64,000 nt of DNA, from positions 6,014,001 through 6,078,000 of the forward strand of contig JADJQZ010000001.1 of NCBI GenBank assembly GCA_016712465.1, read 5' to 3'. The position numbers and the translations under genes were made by a program. The notes beneath the pieces were generated by a model. It saw only the letters and a list, made by a program, of their open reading frames with translations, was not told the DNA's origin and did not search any database. This stretch comes from Candidatus Obscuribacter sp. (GTDB lineage: Bacteria > Cyanobacteriota > Vampirovibrionia > Obscuribacterales > Obscuribacteraceae). Numbering within the stretch: the stretch's first letter is position 1; each line of letters opens with the position of its first letter. Positions 24,653 through 33,690 of the stretch are shown here, piece after piece.

Positions 24653-27600
24653 TTAATGATCAATTTTAATTGACCACGGGCACAAAAGTAGTTGACCGCA
24701 GACAGACAGGGTCCCGGCTGCGGCAGGGTGCCACATGTAGGTGCTGTCACTGACGGTCATGCTCAAAGGCTCATGCACGTTGTTGAAGGTATAGGTGAAG
24801 GCGACGTTGGCGCCCCCTGCAAAGTTGTGGGTAATTCCCGTCAGGTCCTCATTCAACTGAGGGGTGTACACAACCGATGTGCCGTTGCTGAAGGTGATGC
24901 CGGTTCTTTGAGACAACTGGTTGTAGCTGAAAGTGGCAGCACTTGTGCCGCTTCCATTCAACTTAATTGTGCTCAGCCGGTTGAGCTGATCATAGGCCCT
25001 GTCTACGAAGTAGGAATCCGGGTAGGTGGTTTTCGTGATGTTGCCATTGGCATCAAGCACGTGGGTAACGGTCTTGCCGTCTGGATATTGCTCCTTGAAG
25101 AAACGACCGGCGGTGTCGTAGAAGAGCTGGATGGCTCCAGAAGAAGGGTCTCCTGCGACAACTGGCTTGCTGGTCTGAGTCAGGCGACCGGCAAGGTCAT
25201 AGGTGTTTGTGACCGTGGGCTGCCCGGAGGGCGCCTTTGTGGAAAGCCGGTTGAGAACATCAAAGGTGTTCACAATCGTGCTGCCGGAGCGCGTGACATA
25301 GGTCAGAACGTTACCGTTGGCATCATATGAGCTGTTCTGCTCAAAGGTGGTGTCCTGGTAAGTGGTCTTGTTAGGTCGGTCAAATCCGTCAAAACTGAAC
25401 TGAGTTATGAAACCACGAGCGTCCATGACCGAAGCCAGCCGGCCATTGGCGGAATAGGTACGAGTCTCAGCGACAGTGCTTGTGGGGTCGGTGACGGTGC
25501 TAATCCTGTTGTTGGCATCATAACCGTAGAGCCATACGCGAGATTGCGCGTCCGTGACACTTTGAACACGGTCATTGCCATCAAAGGCCCATGTAGTGGC
25601 CTGACTTGCAGGGTCCACAGCCGTAAGCCGCTCGTTACCGGCAGAATAGGTCCAGGAGTAAGTCTGCCACGCCGGACTTCCACCAGTCTGCCGCTCCTGT
25701 TTCGTTAAGTTGCTGTTGTCATCGAAAGTCCATTTCGTGACGTAGCTAAACGGCGCAGGATCTGTCTTTTGGGTCAGTCGACGCAAAGCGTCAAACTGCA
25801 GAGTGCTGGTATTGGAACGAGGGTCGGTCACGGAAGTGACGTTCCCAACCGCATCGTAGCCCAGAGTAGTAGTCAAGTTAAGCCGACCAACCCCGGAATC
25901 TACAATCACGGAAAGCAGCTTTTCAGTTGATGCATCGTATGTCCATTGAGTCACAATGCCGGTCTCATCGACCCTGGTCAACATTTGACCGCGGGAGTTG
26001 TAGGTCATTGTGATAGTGGGAGTCAAGCCTCCAACCATGGGACGCTGGATCGTGAGCAGGTTTCCGTTAGCGGCGTCATAAGAAAGAGTGGTCGTATTGC
26101 CCCTTCCATCAACGGCCGTCAGCGGTTTTGCCCAAGTCGCATGATACGTGAAGCCGCGAACGATGTTGCTTAACCCAGAGCCTGCCTTGGGAACCATGGT
26201 GATGGTCAGCGGGTTGTCGTTCTTATCAAAGGTGGTAACGACCTTATTACCTTCGGGCTGAATGACCTCAACAGGACGGTTCAAGCCGTCATACACCGTT
26301 TTGATGACGTTTCCAAGTCCGTCAATTTCCTTCACGGTAGAGCCGAGGCGGTTGAGATACCAGGTCTTCTTGTTGCCAACCGGGTCCACCATGTGAGCCC
26401 GAGAGCCAGCCAGATACAGGTTTGTCACCTGGTTCCTGGAGTTCGCTTGAGTCTTGACCCGTAGCAAGGAATCGTAGGTGTTTGTGATGAAGGCGGTTGC
26501 CGGAAAAGCTGGGTTGAAGTACGAAGTCATCAGCCCAGGCTGGACGTAAGAGTAGGTGTAGTTCTTGGCATTTGCGTCCGTGAACTGGGTGAGGTTGCCG
26601 CTTCCGTCTACCGTGAAACTTACCGACCGCCCGGTTCCATCACTCACACTGGTGAGCTTGCCAGCGGTATAGGAAAGAGTCAGAGTCCGGCCAAGCCCGT
26701 TGGAAATGCTAGTCAAAAGCCCACTGGTGTAGGTACAGGAGACAGTCACTCCATACGGGAAGACAACAGAACTAATCTGGCCACTGGCGTTGAAGTTGGT
26801 CTGAACGCCTTGCGGGGTTGTCAGACGATAGAGCCCAGAGACCTTTGTCAAAGTCTTGGGACAATTGACAGGCGGAGCGTAGGTGCCGTCCGGCTGCTTG
26901 ATGAAGATGTCGCTTGTGGTGGGAGTGGAGATTACAACCGCGTTGTTATACATCTGGTCAATCCACCAGGCATCAGCAATGCTGAGCGCCACAAGTTTCT
27001 GAACCGGTCTGGATGAGTCCGACAGAACGTCTGTGCAGACAAAGAGTTCAGCAAGTGATGCAGCCGCAGGCAAAGCATACTGCTCGCCCATGGCAAAGAA
27101 GCCGTTGCTTGAATCAAATGCCAGGAAATCATGAGAGTGCGTCCAACCACGCCCCAGAGGACCTGATTTGTAGCGCTCAAGTGACCTGTAGTTTCGACCG
27201 AATGAAAGTGAGTAGGGATAGCTTTGACTGCCGACGGTCAAATCGGTTGTGGCAAAGTCGAAGGAGCCGTTGAAAAGCCCGATAGGGTCAATTTCATAGC
27301 TTCCGCGCTCTTTATCCTTCTTCTCTTCTAGCTGTGGATCACCCTCATCTCGACCACCTTTGAAGGCACCGTTGATGATACCAAAGGCGCCAGCCGTGGG
27401 ATAAACCCAGTAAGCCCAGCCAGTCCAAGCGCCAATGGTTTCAGCCGGATTCTCGCCGATGACCAGGTCATTCCCCCACTGGATGTACCAGTTGTAGAGG
27501 TCGGTCATGTCGGTAGAGCTGTAGCCGTTAGCCACGAGGGTGGACTGAATGTTGGAGCCGGTGTTCCAGTTGGAAGTGGTTCCTTTGTAGATCTTGCGAC

Positions 27601-29407
27601 CGTTAAGAACTGCCTTATCAACCACGGTCGTAGTGCTGACGCCGGGACCGTTGCCGGTGACCTGGGCCAGAGTGGCAGCTTCCAGGGCAACGCCGTGCAT
27701 CGAGATGGTGGTGTCGTTGCTGGGAATCTGGGTCATGTCGTTGTTCAGGTTCGTGCTGGAACCGGAAACACCGCCAATGTCGGCACCGACATATCCAGGA
27801 CCGGAGTTCTCAAAAGACATGACGCCAACCTGATGGCTGTAGACCGTGCGGCATTTCTTAATCGAGTTCACGAGGTCGCAAATCCGGGAGGACTGCGCCG
27901 CCATGCGGTACCAGGTCATGGCGAGCTTGGAACCAAGAACCGGCTCAGAGGTAGCACCGCCACCGGCTGCCTGCTCTTTAGAGAGCTGCTCCTGGTGGTA
28001 GTCCATTTGACCGCGGCCGAGGTTGCCCCAGGCGTTGGCAATAAGGAAGGAGTGGCCGGCATAGATGCCGCCCTGCCACCACTGGTAAGTGGTCTGGTAG
28101 TAGCGCTGGTAGGTCAGGGGGTAGTTAGCGCCGTCATAGGCGGGATGGGTGACCGTCAGAAGGATTGAGGTATAGGTACCGGGAGGCTGAGCCAAACCGG
28201 TATCAACCGCCGTCCCATTGAGGTAGAGACTCGGAACCAGACTTCCGTCATAGAAGAGGGAGAGCCTGGAATCTGCCAACTGGTCGGAAGTGGTCTGCCA
28301 GTCAATGTCCCAAACGCCAGGGGTAGTCCAGTTCGGGAACTGAACCTGAAGGGTGGGCTTGAAGGAAGCCGGAACATCGCCGGTCCAAACAGTCGGGGTA
28401 TCACCAGGGGCCTGGTAAGGCAGAGTCGATTGAAGAACCGGCAAGGTGGGGGCATTGATAGCCTGACCGCCAATGAGGTCATCGACTTGAGCGTCAGGAT
28501 CATTGGCCTTGATCCAGTTAGCTAGGTTGGTAGAAAAGGTCGTCAGATCATTGCGGACATTGCTCCGGTTCATGTTCTGAGCATAATCCGTGGTCACCGT
28601 AGCCCCGGACTGAGCATTGCTCATGAACGTCGCGGCATTGTAGCCAAGAATGGTGTCCAGGTCGGTCCGGCCGGTCTTTCTGGTGTAGGACTTGATGCTG
28701 GGGTCAAAGTTCCAGGTGTTGGCGCCGTCAATCCAGCGGACCCAGACGTGTTTGATATCCATGTAGTAAGTCGTGCCGTCCCAGGTCGGTTCAGTCACAA
28801 CCGGAATGAAGAGGTTGAAGCAGTAGTTCCGGGCAGCCCAGATACTGTCAGAACCAAACCAGGCATTGAACTGAGCCTCGTTTAAGCGGATGGTTCCCAT
28901 GACAATATGGGCGGTGAAGCCGGCCTGCCGAAGAAGCCCGGCTAGAAGGGCGCTCTGGTCGAACTGGTTTCCAAGACCATCAGCAATTGAGCCGACTGGT
29001 CCTTTATTCAGTCCCCAACCCGGTTCCCACTCGATGTTTGAATAGACCCACTCATACATGAGCTGAGGTCCATTGTTTTCAACATTGAGAGCACGGGAAA
29101 GCTCAACGATAGAAGCCGGGCCCTGGACCGTGTTGGTGGCAAAGGCGGCTACCTTCGGTGTTACCGGCGGGTACTGCTTTCTGGCCTTCGGTGGAATAGT
29201 GCGCTTCTTGAGGTCATTGGGGAACTGCTTGGCGCCTTCATAGTTGTAGCCAAGGCGGTCTTCAGTGCCGGGATTGTCTTTGATGGTCTGTTCAACCGCC
29301 GGGGAGGTAGTGCCAACAAGCGGCTTTGTTGCACTGGAACTGGAGGCGGCGATGATGGCATCAGCAGCTCCGGTCAATTGTGAAGGGGAGTTTGGGGTAT
29401 TAGACAT
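24653..29407 (-). CDS. Giant RHS/YD-repeat protein, N-terminal 1,567 residues, interrupted by IS21
   Basis: ATG at 29407 follows AGGATAGGA. Residues about 95-255 form a transglutaminase-like region: L-M-Y-E-W-V-Y-S-N-I-E-W, then N-Q-F-D-Q-S-A-L-L-A-G-L-L-R-Q-A-G-F where the usual catalytic Cys is absent, then H-V-W-V-R-W and W-N-F-D-P, so it is probably structural. Around residue 705 begins the RHS N-terminal region (D-P-I-G-L-F-N-G-S-F-D-F; G-R-G-W-T-H-S-H), followed from about 850 by more than 20 YD repeats (Y-D-A-x-G-N / Y-D-x-L-N-R). Host sequence ends at 24705; the last 17 residues (V-C-G-Q-L-L-L...) come from the IS21 end. No signal peptide. RHS shells encapsulate toxins; the tip is on the separated 3' piece. 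Confidence 0.92.
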   Translation of the reverse strand: MSNTPNSPSQLTGAADAIIAASSSSATKPLVGTTSPAVEQTIKDNPGTEDRLGYNYEGAKQFPNDLKKRTIPPKARKQYPPVTPKVAAFATNTVQGPASIVELSRALNVENNGPQLMYEWVYSNIEWEPGWGLNKGPVGSIADGLGNQFDQSALLAGLLRQAGFTAHIVMGTIRLNEAQFNAWFGSDSIWAARNYCFNLFIPVVTEPTWDGTTYYMDIKHVWVRWIDGANTWNFDPSIKSYTRKTGRTDLDTILGYNAATFMSNAQSGATVTTDYAQNMNRSNVRNDLTTFSTNLANWIKANDPDAQVDDLIGGQAINAPTLPVLQSTLPYQAPGDTPTVWTGDVPASFKPTLQVQFPNWTTPGVWDIDWQTTSDQLADSRLSLFYDGSLVPSLYLNGTAVDTGLAQPPGTYTSILLTVTHPAYDGANYPLTYQRYYQTTYQWWQGGIYAGHSFLIANAWGNLGRGQMDYHQEQLSKEQAAGGGATSEPVLGSKLAMTWYRMAAQSSRICDLVNSIKKCRTVYSHQVGVMSFENSGPGYVGADIGGVSGSSTNLNNDMTQIPSNDTTISMHGVALEAATLAQVTGNGPGVSTTTVVDKAVLNGRKIYKGTTSNWNTGSNIQSTLVANGYSSTDMTDLYNWYIQWGNDLVIGENPAETIGAWTGWAYWVYPTAGAFGIINGAFKGGRDEGDPQLEEKKDKERGSYEIDPIGLFNGSFDFATTDLTVGSQSYPYSLSFGRNYRSLERYKSGPLGRGWTHSHDFLAFDSSNGFFAMGEQYALPAAASLAELFVCTDVLSDSSRPVQKLVALSIADAWWIDQMYNNAVVISTPTTSDIFIKQPDGTYAPPVNCPKTLTKVSGLYRLTTPQGVQTNFNASGQISSVVFPYGVTVSCTYTSGLLTSISNGLGRTLTLSYTAGKLTSVSDGTGRSVSFTVDGSGNLTQFTDANAKNYTYSYVQPGLMTSYFNPAFPATAFITNTYDSLLRVKTQANSRNQVTNLYLAGSRAHMVDPVGNKKTWYLNRLGSTVKEIDGLGNVIKTVYDGLNRPVEVIQPEGNKVVTTFDKNDNPLTITMVPKAGSGLSNIVRGFTYHATWAKPLTAVDGRGNTTTLSYDAANGNLLTIQRPMVGGLTPTITMTYNSRGQMLTRVDETGIVTQWTYDASTEKLLSVIVDSGVGRLNLTTTLGYDAVGNVTSVTDPRSNTSTLQFDALRRLTQKTDPAPFSYVTKWTFDDNSNLTKQERQTGGSPAWQTYSWTYSAGNERLTAVDPASQATTWAFDGNDRVQSVTDAQSRVWLYGYDANNRISTVTDPTSTVAETRTYSANGRLASVMDARGFITQFSFDGFDRPNKTTYQDTTFEQNSSYDANGNVLTYVTRSGSTIVNTFDVLNRLSTKAPSGQPTVTNTYDLAGRLTQTSKPVVAGDPSSGAIQLFYDTAGRFFKEQYPDGKTVTHVLDANGNITKTTYPDSYFVDRAYDQLNRLSTIKLNGSGTSAATFSYNQLSQRTGITFSNGTSVVYTPQLNEDLTGITHNFAGGANVAFTYTFNNVHEPLSMTVSDSTYMWHPAAAGTLSVCGQLLLCPWSIKIDH
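24705..24709. repeat. IS21 target-site duplication, right copy (GACAG)
   Basis: GACAG directly follows the right terminus of the IS21 element and matches 21690-21694. In the RHS coding strand it reads CTGTC, within the codons for Leu-Ser. Confidence 0.9.
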
Positions 29408-29517
29408 ATTGTCCTATCCTTCGGTTGTGTTTGGTTTGCTGGCTGAATTGCAAAGTGCGTTTGAACGGTACATAAACAGAGAGTTTGTCTGTTAGACTCC
29501 GTTGTCAGGCGCATTTC

Positions 29518-29667
29518 TCAACACGTGCCGGATGGGCACGTAGTCACAACTGACGTGCGGTTCCCGGCAGCGTCATAGTTGTAAGTAATTACCGTTCCAT
29601 TAGTGTAGGTCACGGTTTTGATGCGTCCAAGGTTGTCATAAGTGTAGGTGGCAGTGTCTGCGGCCAT
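29518..29667 (-). CDS. 49-residue stand-alone YD-repeat protein upstream of the RHS gene
   Basis: ATG at 29667 is preceded by AGGAG at good spacing, so translation is likely. The protein consists of little more than two YD repeats: T-Y-T-Y-D-N-L-G-R-I-K-T-V-T-Y and Y-N-Y-D-A-A-G-N-R-T, then a short tail with two Cys (T-T-C-P-S-G-T-C). The giant RHS gene starts 110 bases downstream on the same strand. A free YD-repeat unit this short is unusual. It could be a shell-capping or assembly piece, or the residue of an older RHS gene. A longer in-frame start at 29730 lacks a binding site. Confidence 0.6.
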   Translation of the reverse strand: MAADTATYTYDNLGRIKTVTYTNGTVITYNYDAAGNRTSVVTTCPSGTC

Positions 29668-29941
29668 GTTCTTTCTCCTGTGTGTGTTAGGTTTTGAATG
29701 CCTAATCTGACTTAGGCAAATGGAAGGCAATGGCGCCTCCCTATTGATCCGAACTAACTCTTGCGGGCAGCGCAGAGCGCACCGGCAATGCCGATGTCAA
29801 TGCGCTAAACAACTGCCTGACTACATGCTTGAGACAGCCCCCAGCATGCGCGGCAGATATCTTCGAAACCTGGCACCGCAAGGTCAAAGCTGACTATTTG
29901 CTGAATCAGCTTTGGATTACGGTGCCAAAGCAAATGATTCT

Positions 29942-30808
29942 TCAGTCGGCTTCGACTTCCGAACTTTCCACCCCTGAAAGAAATGATCTGAGCGCCCGAG
30001 AGCACTCCGGCAGCTTGGCGATAGCCACCAAACTATCCTTGTTATGCGCACTAGTCGGCACACCCGGCATCTGCGAGAGCAGTAGCTGCGACGCTTCCAC
30101 CTCAAGCATTTTTGCCAGGTTATCGCTCAGCCCTTCAAAGCCCGGTACGGCTCTGAGAGCAGGAACTGAAATCTCAGCTTCCTCACTGCCACCCAGGCCA
30201 GCCTGTTGAAGCAACGCCATCACATCCTGACCCTGACCGGCAGGACCAATCTGAGACTGTCCAAACCCACCATGAGCCTGCCCCATGCCCATGGTCATGT
30301 CGGGGATTCCAAACCCACCGAAACCTCCGTTACCCCGACCACCAATGCCCGGAATTCCCATATTTCCGGCAAGACCTACGTGAGGAATCTTCGGCATCAG
30401 GCTCTCAATCATGGCATTGGGGTCCCAGGCAGATCTGCCGGGAGCGCCATCCATGGGCGACATCAGAGGGTCTCTGGCTTTGCCGCTCTGCGCAAGAGCG
30501 TCATACCGACCACCGGTGCGATCCGGCTCTATATAAGGGCTCTGCCCAAACTCCTTCTTGTAACGAGCCGCTGTCTCATGAGCCAGATCCCAACCGTTGC
30601 GCTCGATACTAGGCACCGCAAGCGAGGCCTTGAGCCATGTCTTGCCGTCCTTTCGCAATAGCTCTCCCACAAAGACTGAACCGCCGGCACGAAACAGCCT
30701 GCGCCTTCTGGTGATTAGTAGAGCTGCAGCCCCACTCGCCTCTATCAAGAGGTCAAGCACCGTCTGCTCAGCCTTAACTGCTTTCTTCGATTTTGTCATA
30801 TTGTTCAT
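29942..30808 (-). CDS. Glycine-rich protein of unknown function in the RHS locus
   Basis: A 288-residue protein with a basic N terminus (M-N-N-M-T-K-S-K-K-A-V-K) and no signal peptide. Residues about 30-75 look like a small beta domain (L-F-R-A-G-G-S-V-F-V-G-E-L-L). Residues 115-195 are Gly/Met/Pro-rich with G-F-G-G-F-G-I-P type repeats and probably disordered. The C terminus is helical (F-E-G-L-S-D-N-L-A-K-M-L-E-V-E). It lies upstream of the YD-repeat genes in the same direction. No family recognised. Confidence 0.6.
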   Translation of the reverse strand: MNNMTKSKKAVKAEQTVLDLLIEASGAAALLITRRRRLFRAGGSVFVGELLRKDGKTWLKASLAVPSIERNGWDLAHETAARYKKEFGQSPYIEPDRTGGRYDALAQSGKARDPLMSPMDGAPGRSAWDPNAMIESLMPKIPHVGLAGNMGIPGIGGRGNGGFGGFGIPDMTMGMGQAHGGFGQSQIGPAGQGQDVMALLQQAGLGGSEEAEISVPALRAVPGFEGLSDNLAKMLEVEASQLLLSQMPGVPTSAHNKDSLVAIAKLPECSRALRSFLSGVESSEVEAD

Positions 30809-30857
30809 TTCCTGATTTCAAAATTGTGCAATTGAAGCAGCGCTCAAAACAGCGCCG

Positions 30858-31406
30858 CTATTTCGGCTCAGTCAGCTGCTGAAATAGCTCGCGCACCCTC
30901 GGGTCTCGCAAGCTCTTGGCCAGATCCGCCTTGTTCTTAGCCAGCTCAGACTCCGCCAGCTTTAGCGCTGCCTGCATGGCCATTTCGTGCAGCTTCATCA
31001 CCTGTTCGGCGCTGAGATTCTGATTTATCCCAGCTTCACAGGCTCTGTACATGCCCTCTCTGAGAAGCTGCAAGGTCTGCGACCGCTGGGCAAGCTGCAC
31101 CACAGCCGTTTGAAATTCAAGCTGCGTCTTCACATCAATTGCCGGATTCTGAGTCTTCACCTCGGCAATCATTTTTGCCACTGCGGCCATGGCTACATCG
31201 GGAGAGGGCTCCGCACAAACATACATGCCCTGACCACCCTGCTTGGGCAGTAGGATGATGCCTCTGGCGGAAGCATCAGTGCTCACCACCGAAGGTCTAC
31301 CTACCTCAAGAGGATGCACGGCAACTGAGGGAGCAACAGAACAGCCTCCCAGGGTAAGCGCACCGAGAACCAGTGCAAATAGTATTGCTAGAGATCTAAA
31401 TCTCAT
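30858..31406 (-). CDS. Lipoprotein of unknown function
   Basis: A 182-residue protein with a clear lipoprotein signal: hydrophobic residues 6-19 then L-G-G-C (Cys22). The mature part is helical and rich in Gln, Lys and Glu (for example A-M-Q-A-A-L-K-L-A-E-S-E-L-A-K-N-K-A-D-L), suggesting a coiled coil at its C-terminal end. It lies between the glycine-rich protein and a membrane protein, all on the minus strand with short spacers, so an operon with the RHS locus is plausible. Function not recognised. Confidence 0.75.
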   Translation of the reverse strand: MRFRSLAILFALVLGALTLGGCSVAPSVAVHPLEVGRPSVVSTDASARGIILLPKQGGQGMYVCAEPSPDVAMAAVAKMIAEVKTQNPAIDVKTQLEFQTAVVQLAQRSQTLQLLREGMYRACEAGINQNLSAEQVMKLHEMAMQAALKLAESELAKNKADLAKSLRDPRVRELFQQLTEPK

Positions 31407-31428
31407 TCTCTATTCCTTATTCGGTGTT

Positions 31429-32016
31429 CTATTCAGCTCCGCCCGGCGGATCTTCCGGCGACTGTGGCGGCGCGGTCGGAAGAGTGGGAGTTTCCGGAGG
31501 AACAGGTGCGGTCAAAATAGCGGGTTCTGCCGGAAGTACTGGAGCCGCCGGAGGTGTTGGTGGATTACCGCCATAGAAGATGCTTTCCAACACCGGCAAT
31601 GTGAGCGTAGTAATGATTAGCAGTACCGAACCATAAACAGGCTTGTACCAGGCGAAGGTAACGGCGAAAGGTCCACCCAGGGCAAAAACCCACACGGCAA
31701 AAGCCACGGTGGAAGCAACCCAGTGAAAAGTCTTGGAGAAGGTTAGTCCCGGCGGGTCGGTCTTTCTATAACAGATGTAGAAGGGCGTAAGCACCAGGAG
31801 CGCCAGAAACACCGCCCAGGTGAGCCACACAGGGTCGTTAGCGCCCTCTTTCAGGATACCGTCGAGTGCTACATAGGCGGCCACGATGTCAGCTGGAATG
31901 TACTTCATCAACTTTTCAAAATAGGAGTCAGCCACGTTGGCATTAGGCGGCGGCTCCTGGGCAAGGCGTCGCCTCCAACGTGAGGGCGGCGCGTTATTAG
32001 GATTGGGATTTGTCAT
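31429..32016 (-). CDS. Membrane protein with proline-rich C-terminal tail
   Basis: A 195-residue protein. Residues 60-80, 95-115 and 120-145 are hydrophobic (W-L-T-W-A-V-F-L-A-L-L-V-L-T-P-F; F-A-V-W-V-F-A-L-G-G-P-F-A-V), giving three or four membrane segments. The last 45 residues are a repeated Pro/Thr/Ala/Glu tail (P-P-T-P-P, P-V-P-P-E-T-P), likely disordered. It is the first gene of the minus-strand run leading to the RHS gene. No family recognised. Confidence 0.7.
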   Translation of the reverse strand: MTNPNPNNAPPSRWRRRLAQEPPPNANVADSYFEKLMKYIPADIVAAYVALDGILKEGANDPVWLTWAVFLALLVLTPFYICYRKTDPPGLTFSKTFHWVASTVAFAVWVFALGGPFAVTFAWYKPVYGSVLLIITTLTLPVLESIFYGGNPPTPPAAPVLPAEPAILTAPVPPETPTLPTAPPQSPEDPPGGAE

Positions 32017-32660
32017 TCATTTAACTCCAATCAAATTAGAGAGGCAGTCTGCCGTCTCTACCAGGGAAGGAATATTCAGAAGGAAGATGTTCCAGGTGCT
32101 GATGCTAAATCAGTAAAAACGTCGCAATTCAGCACGGTAATCAAGAAGACCCCAGGGCCACTTTAGACCGTAGTCGAAGGAACTTTGCTGCCCTGCGCGC
32201 AGGCAATTGTGATCGCTATTCAATGAACGGCAAATAAGGTACAGAGCGGAGAGCCTGCCAAGAGAAGCGGTGGTAGATCCTTATTGCTCGACGAAAAAGT
32301 ATAACCAGCTCCACTTGAATACCATGCTCATCGTTCACAAGCGGCATTGTTGAGCCAAAGAATTCCACTCAGCTAACGGCCGACAGCGTCGTTACAAATT
32401 CCCAGGAACAACACCAGAAATGCCCCCAATAGGTAGTCGTGCCAGTACAGGTCATTAATAACAGGCATGGGGAAAACTTGAATTGCTGAATTGGCGGGGG
32501 TTGGTTTAAGGGCTCACGAAAATAGGGGATGAATATGTAGGACCGTACCCTAGCTCTCCCAACATGCCGATGCCACCCTTTTCGGATGAAACCAACCTCA
32601 TCCTTGTTGACGGCGGCATAAATGCGCAACAAATTGGGCGGCAACAGAATTTCACATATC
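32017..32660. other. Gene-free spacer before a strong terminator
   Basis: About 640 bases with no convincing gene. A 48-codon plus-strand frame starting at 32564 runs into the terminator stem but has no ribosome-binding site. A small imperfect hairpin, gccctgcgcgcaggc, lies near 32190-32204. The spacer also holds the upstream region of the proline-tailed membrane protein gene (minus strand). A plus-strand transcript ending at 32700 would arise here. Confidence 0.45.
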
Positions 32661-32707
32661 AGAAGGAAAGGGCTGCCGGCTACGGCAGCCCTTTCCTTCT
32701 GGTTTTT
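32661..32707 (+). terminator. Strong Rho-independent terminator, 18-bp perfect stem
   Basis: AGAAGGAAAGGGCTGCCG (32661-32678), a four-base loop GCTA, and the exact complement (32683-32700) are followed by GGTTTTTT. This is a textbook plus-strand terminator with T6. No plus-strand gene is visible upstream for several kilobases, so it may end an unrecognised small RNA or serve to insulate the IS21 element beside it. Confidence 0.85.
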
Positions 32708-32716
32708 TGAGAACGC

Positions 32717-32902
32717 TCAACCCGCGTTCTGCTTGGACATGGCTTCCATCACGCAGCTGTCGCAAGCATGCTGGCCTCGATAGCCGCTCCAGCCAGCCTC
32801 CTCCGCCGCGAACTCAAGGTTTTGGAGTTCCTCATCCCACTGGATTCCGATTGAACCACGCTGCCTTACCACTGTAGTCAGGTCTCCTCGCATTGGTCGC
32901 AC
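32717..32902 (-). pseudogene. Small Cys-containing ORF after istB of the second IS21 element
   Basis: A 61-codon frame directly abutting the istB stop. It contains E-F-A-A-E-E-A-G-W then H-A-C-D-S-C. In another frame, overlapping the istB end, the sequence reads C-D-Q-C-E-E-T before stopping, which would supply the first CxxC of a zinc ribbon. The pair looks like one frame-broken gene comparable to the 87-residue ORF at 24216-24479 of the other IS21 element. Confidence 0.4.
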
Positions 32903-33690
32903 TCAAGCAAGAACAGCAGTCTGATCATTGGCTGATTCCTCCATCCTTCTTGCTCGACCGCGCTTTTTTCTGGGCTCTTTTTCAGCGGACTCCAGTGCTT
33001 CTTTCGTTCGATAGGAGGCTCCGTCAATCTTGACGATTTCTGATCTGTGTATCAATCTGTCCACAAGAGTGACTACACAAGCCGCATTCGGGAAGATTTC
33101 TCCCCACTCTTTGAAGGGCTTGTTGGTCGTGATGATTGTTGATGACTTCAGGTACCGAGCGTTAATCACCTCGTAAAGTAAGTCGGCATAGCGATTGTCG
33201 TAGCTGAGATAGCCAAGCTCATCAATTGCCAATAAGTCCGGGCTCGCGTACTTCTGTAGGCATCTCCGGCGGGATGTGGCACCATCCTGGGCTGACAGAT
33301 CCGACAGCATTTGACTGGCTGAGACAAACTTGGTTTTGTATCCGGCAAGCAGAGCCGTGTGGATCAGGTTCTTCGTCAACATCGACTTACCCAGACCGTT
33401 GGCGCCAAGAAAGATGATATTGACTGCCCTCCTCATGAACTCTAGAGTGAACAGCTCTTCTACAAGCTCTCGATCAATCGCCTTCGGCCACTCCCAATCA
33501 AAGTCAGACACAGGCTTCATCTCGTGTATCTGAGACTCTCTCAAGCGCCGCTCTAAGCTTCGCCGATTCTTCTCCGCCGCCTCAGCCTCTAACAGTTCTT
33601 TGACCCACGATTGATTGGCATATTCATTCCATCTGGCCGCCATGGCTTGAAGCCCAGCTTGCTCGCCTGTTCTTTCAAATCTGTCGTCAT
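32903..33690 (-). pseudogene. istB: IstB ATPase of the second IS21 element, one-base frameshift near the start
   Basis: The ATG at 33690 has a perfect AGGAGG just upstream and overlaps the istA stop (ATGA). That frame gives M-T-T-D-L-K-E-Q-A-S-K-L-G-F-K and then goes astray; the next natural residues, A-M-A-A-R-W-N-E-Y-A, are in the -1 frame that continues to 32903. One missing G near 33645 explains this. The rest is intact: Walker A L-G-A-N-G-L-G-K-S, Walker B L-L-A-I-D-E-L, sensor I-I-T-T-N-K. A start at the internal ATG (about 33642) could give a slightly shortened protein. Confidence 0.8.

Larger units (their letters stand above)
21695..24704 (+). mobile_element. IS21-family insertion sequence, 3,010 bp, inside the RHS gene
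   Basis: The left end TGTTGATGGACAATTA and the right end (read inward) TGTCTGCGGTCAACTA are imperfect inverted repeats, and a second internal repeat pair (left GTGGTCAACTAAAAGTGATC, right GTGGTCAATTAAAATTGATC) follows at equal distance. These multiple terminal sites are typical of IS21. The element carries istA (frameshifted), istB and a small Cys-rich ORF. A GACAG duplication flanks it. Removing it restores the RHS frame exactly, so the insertion is precise and probably recent. Confidence 0.95.

Noticed and set aside
32564..32710. A 48-codon frame running through the terminator stem
   Set aside because: No ribosome-binding site, and a real gene would not place its last 17 codons in a perfect 18-bp hairpin.
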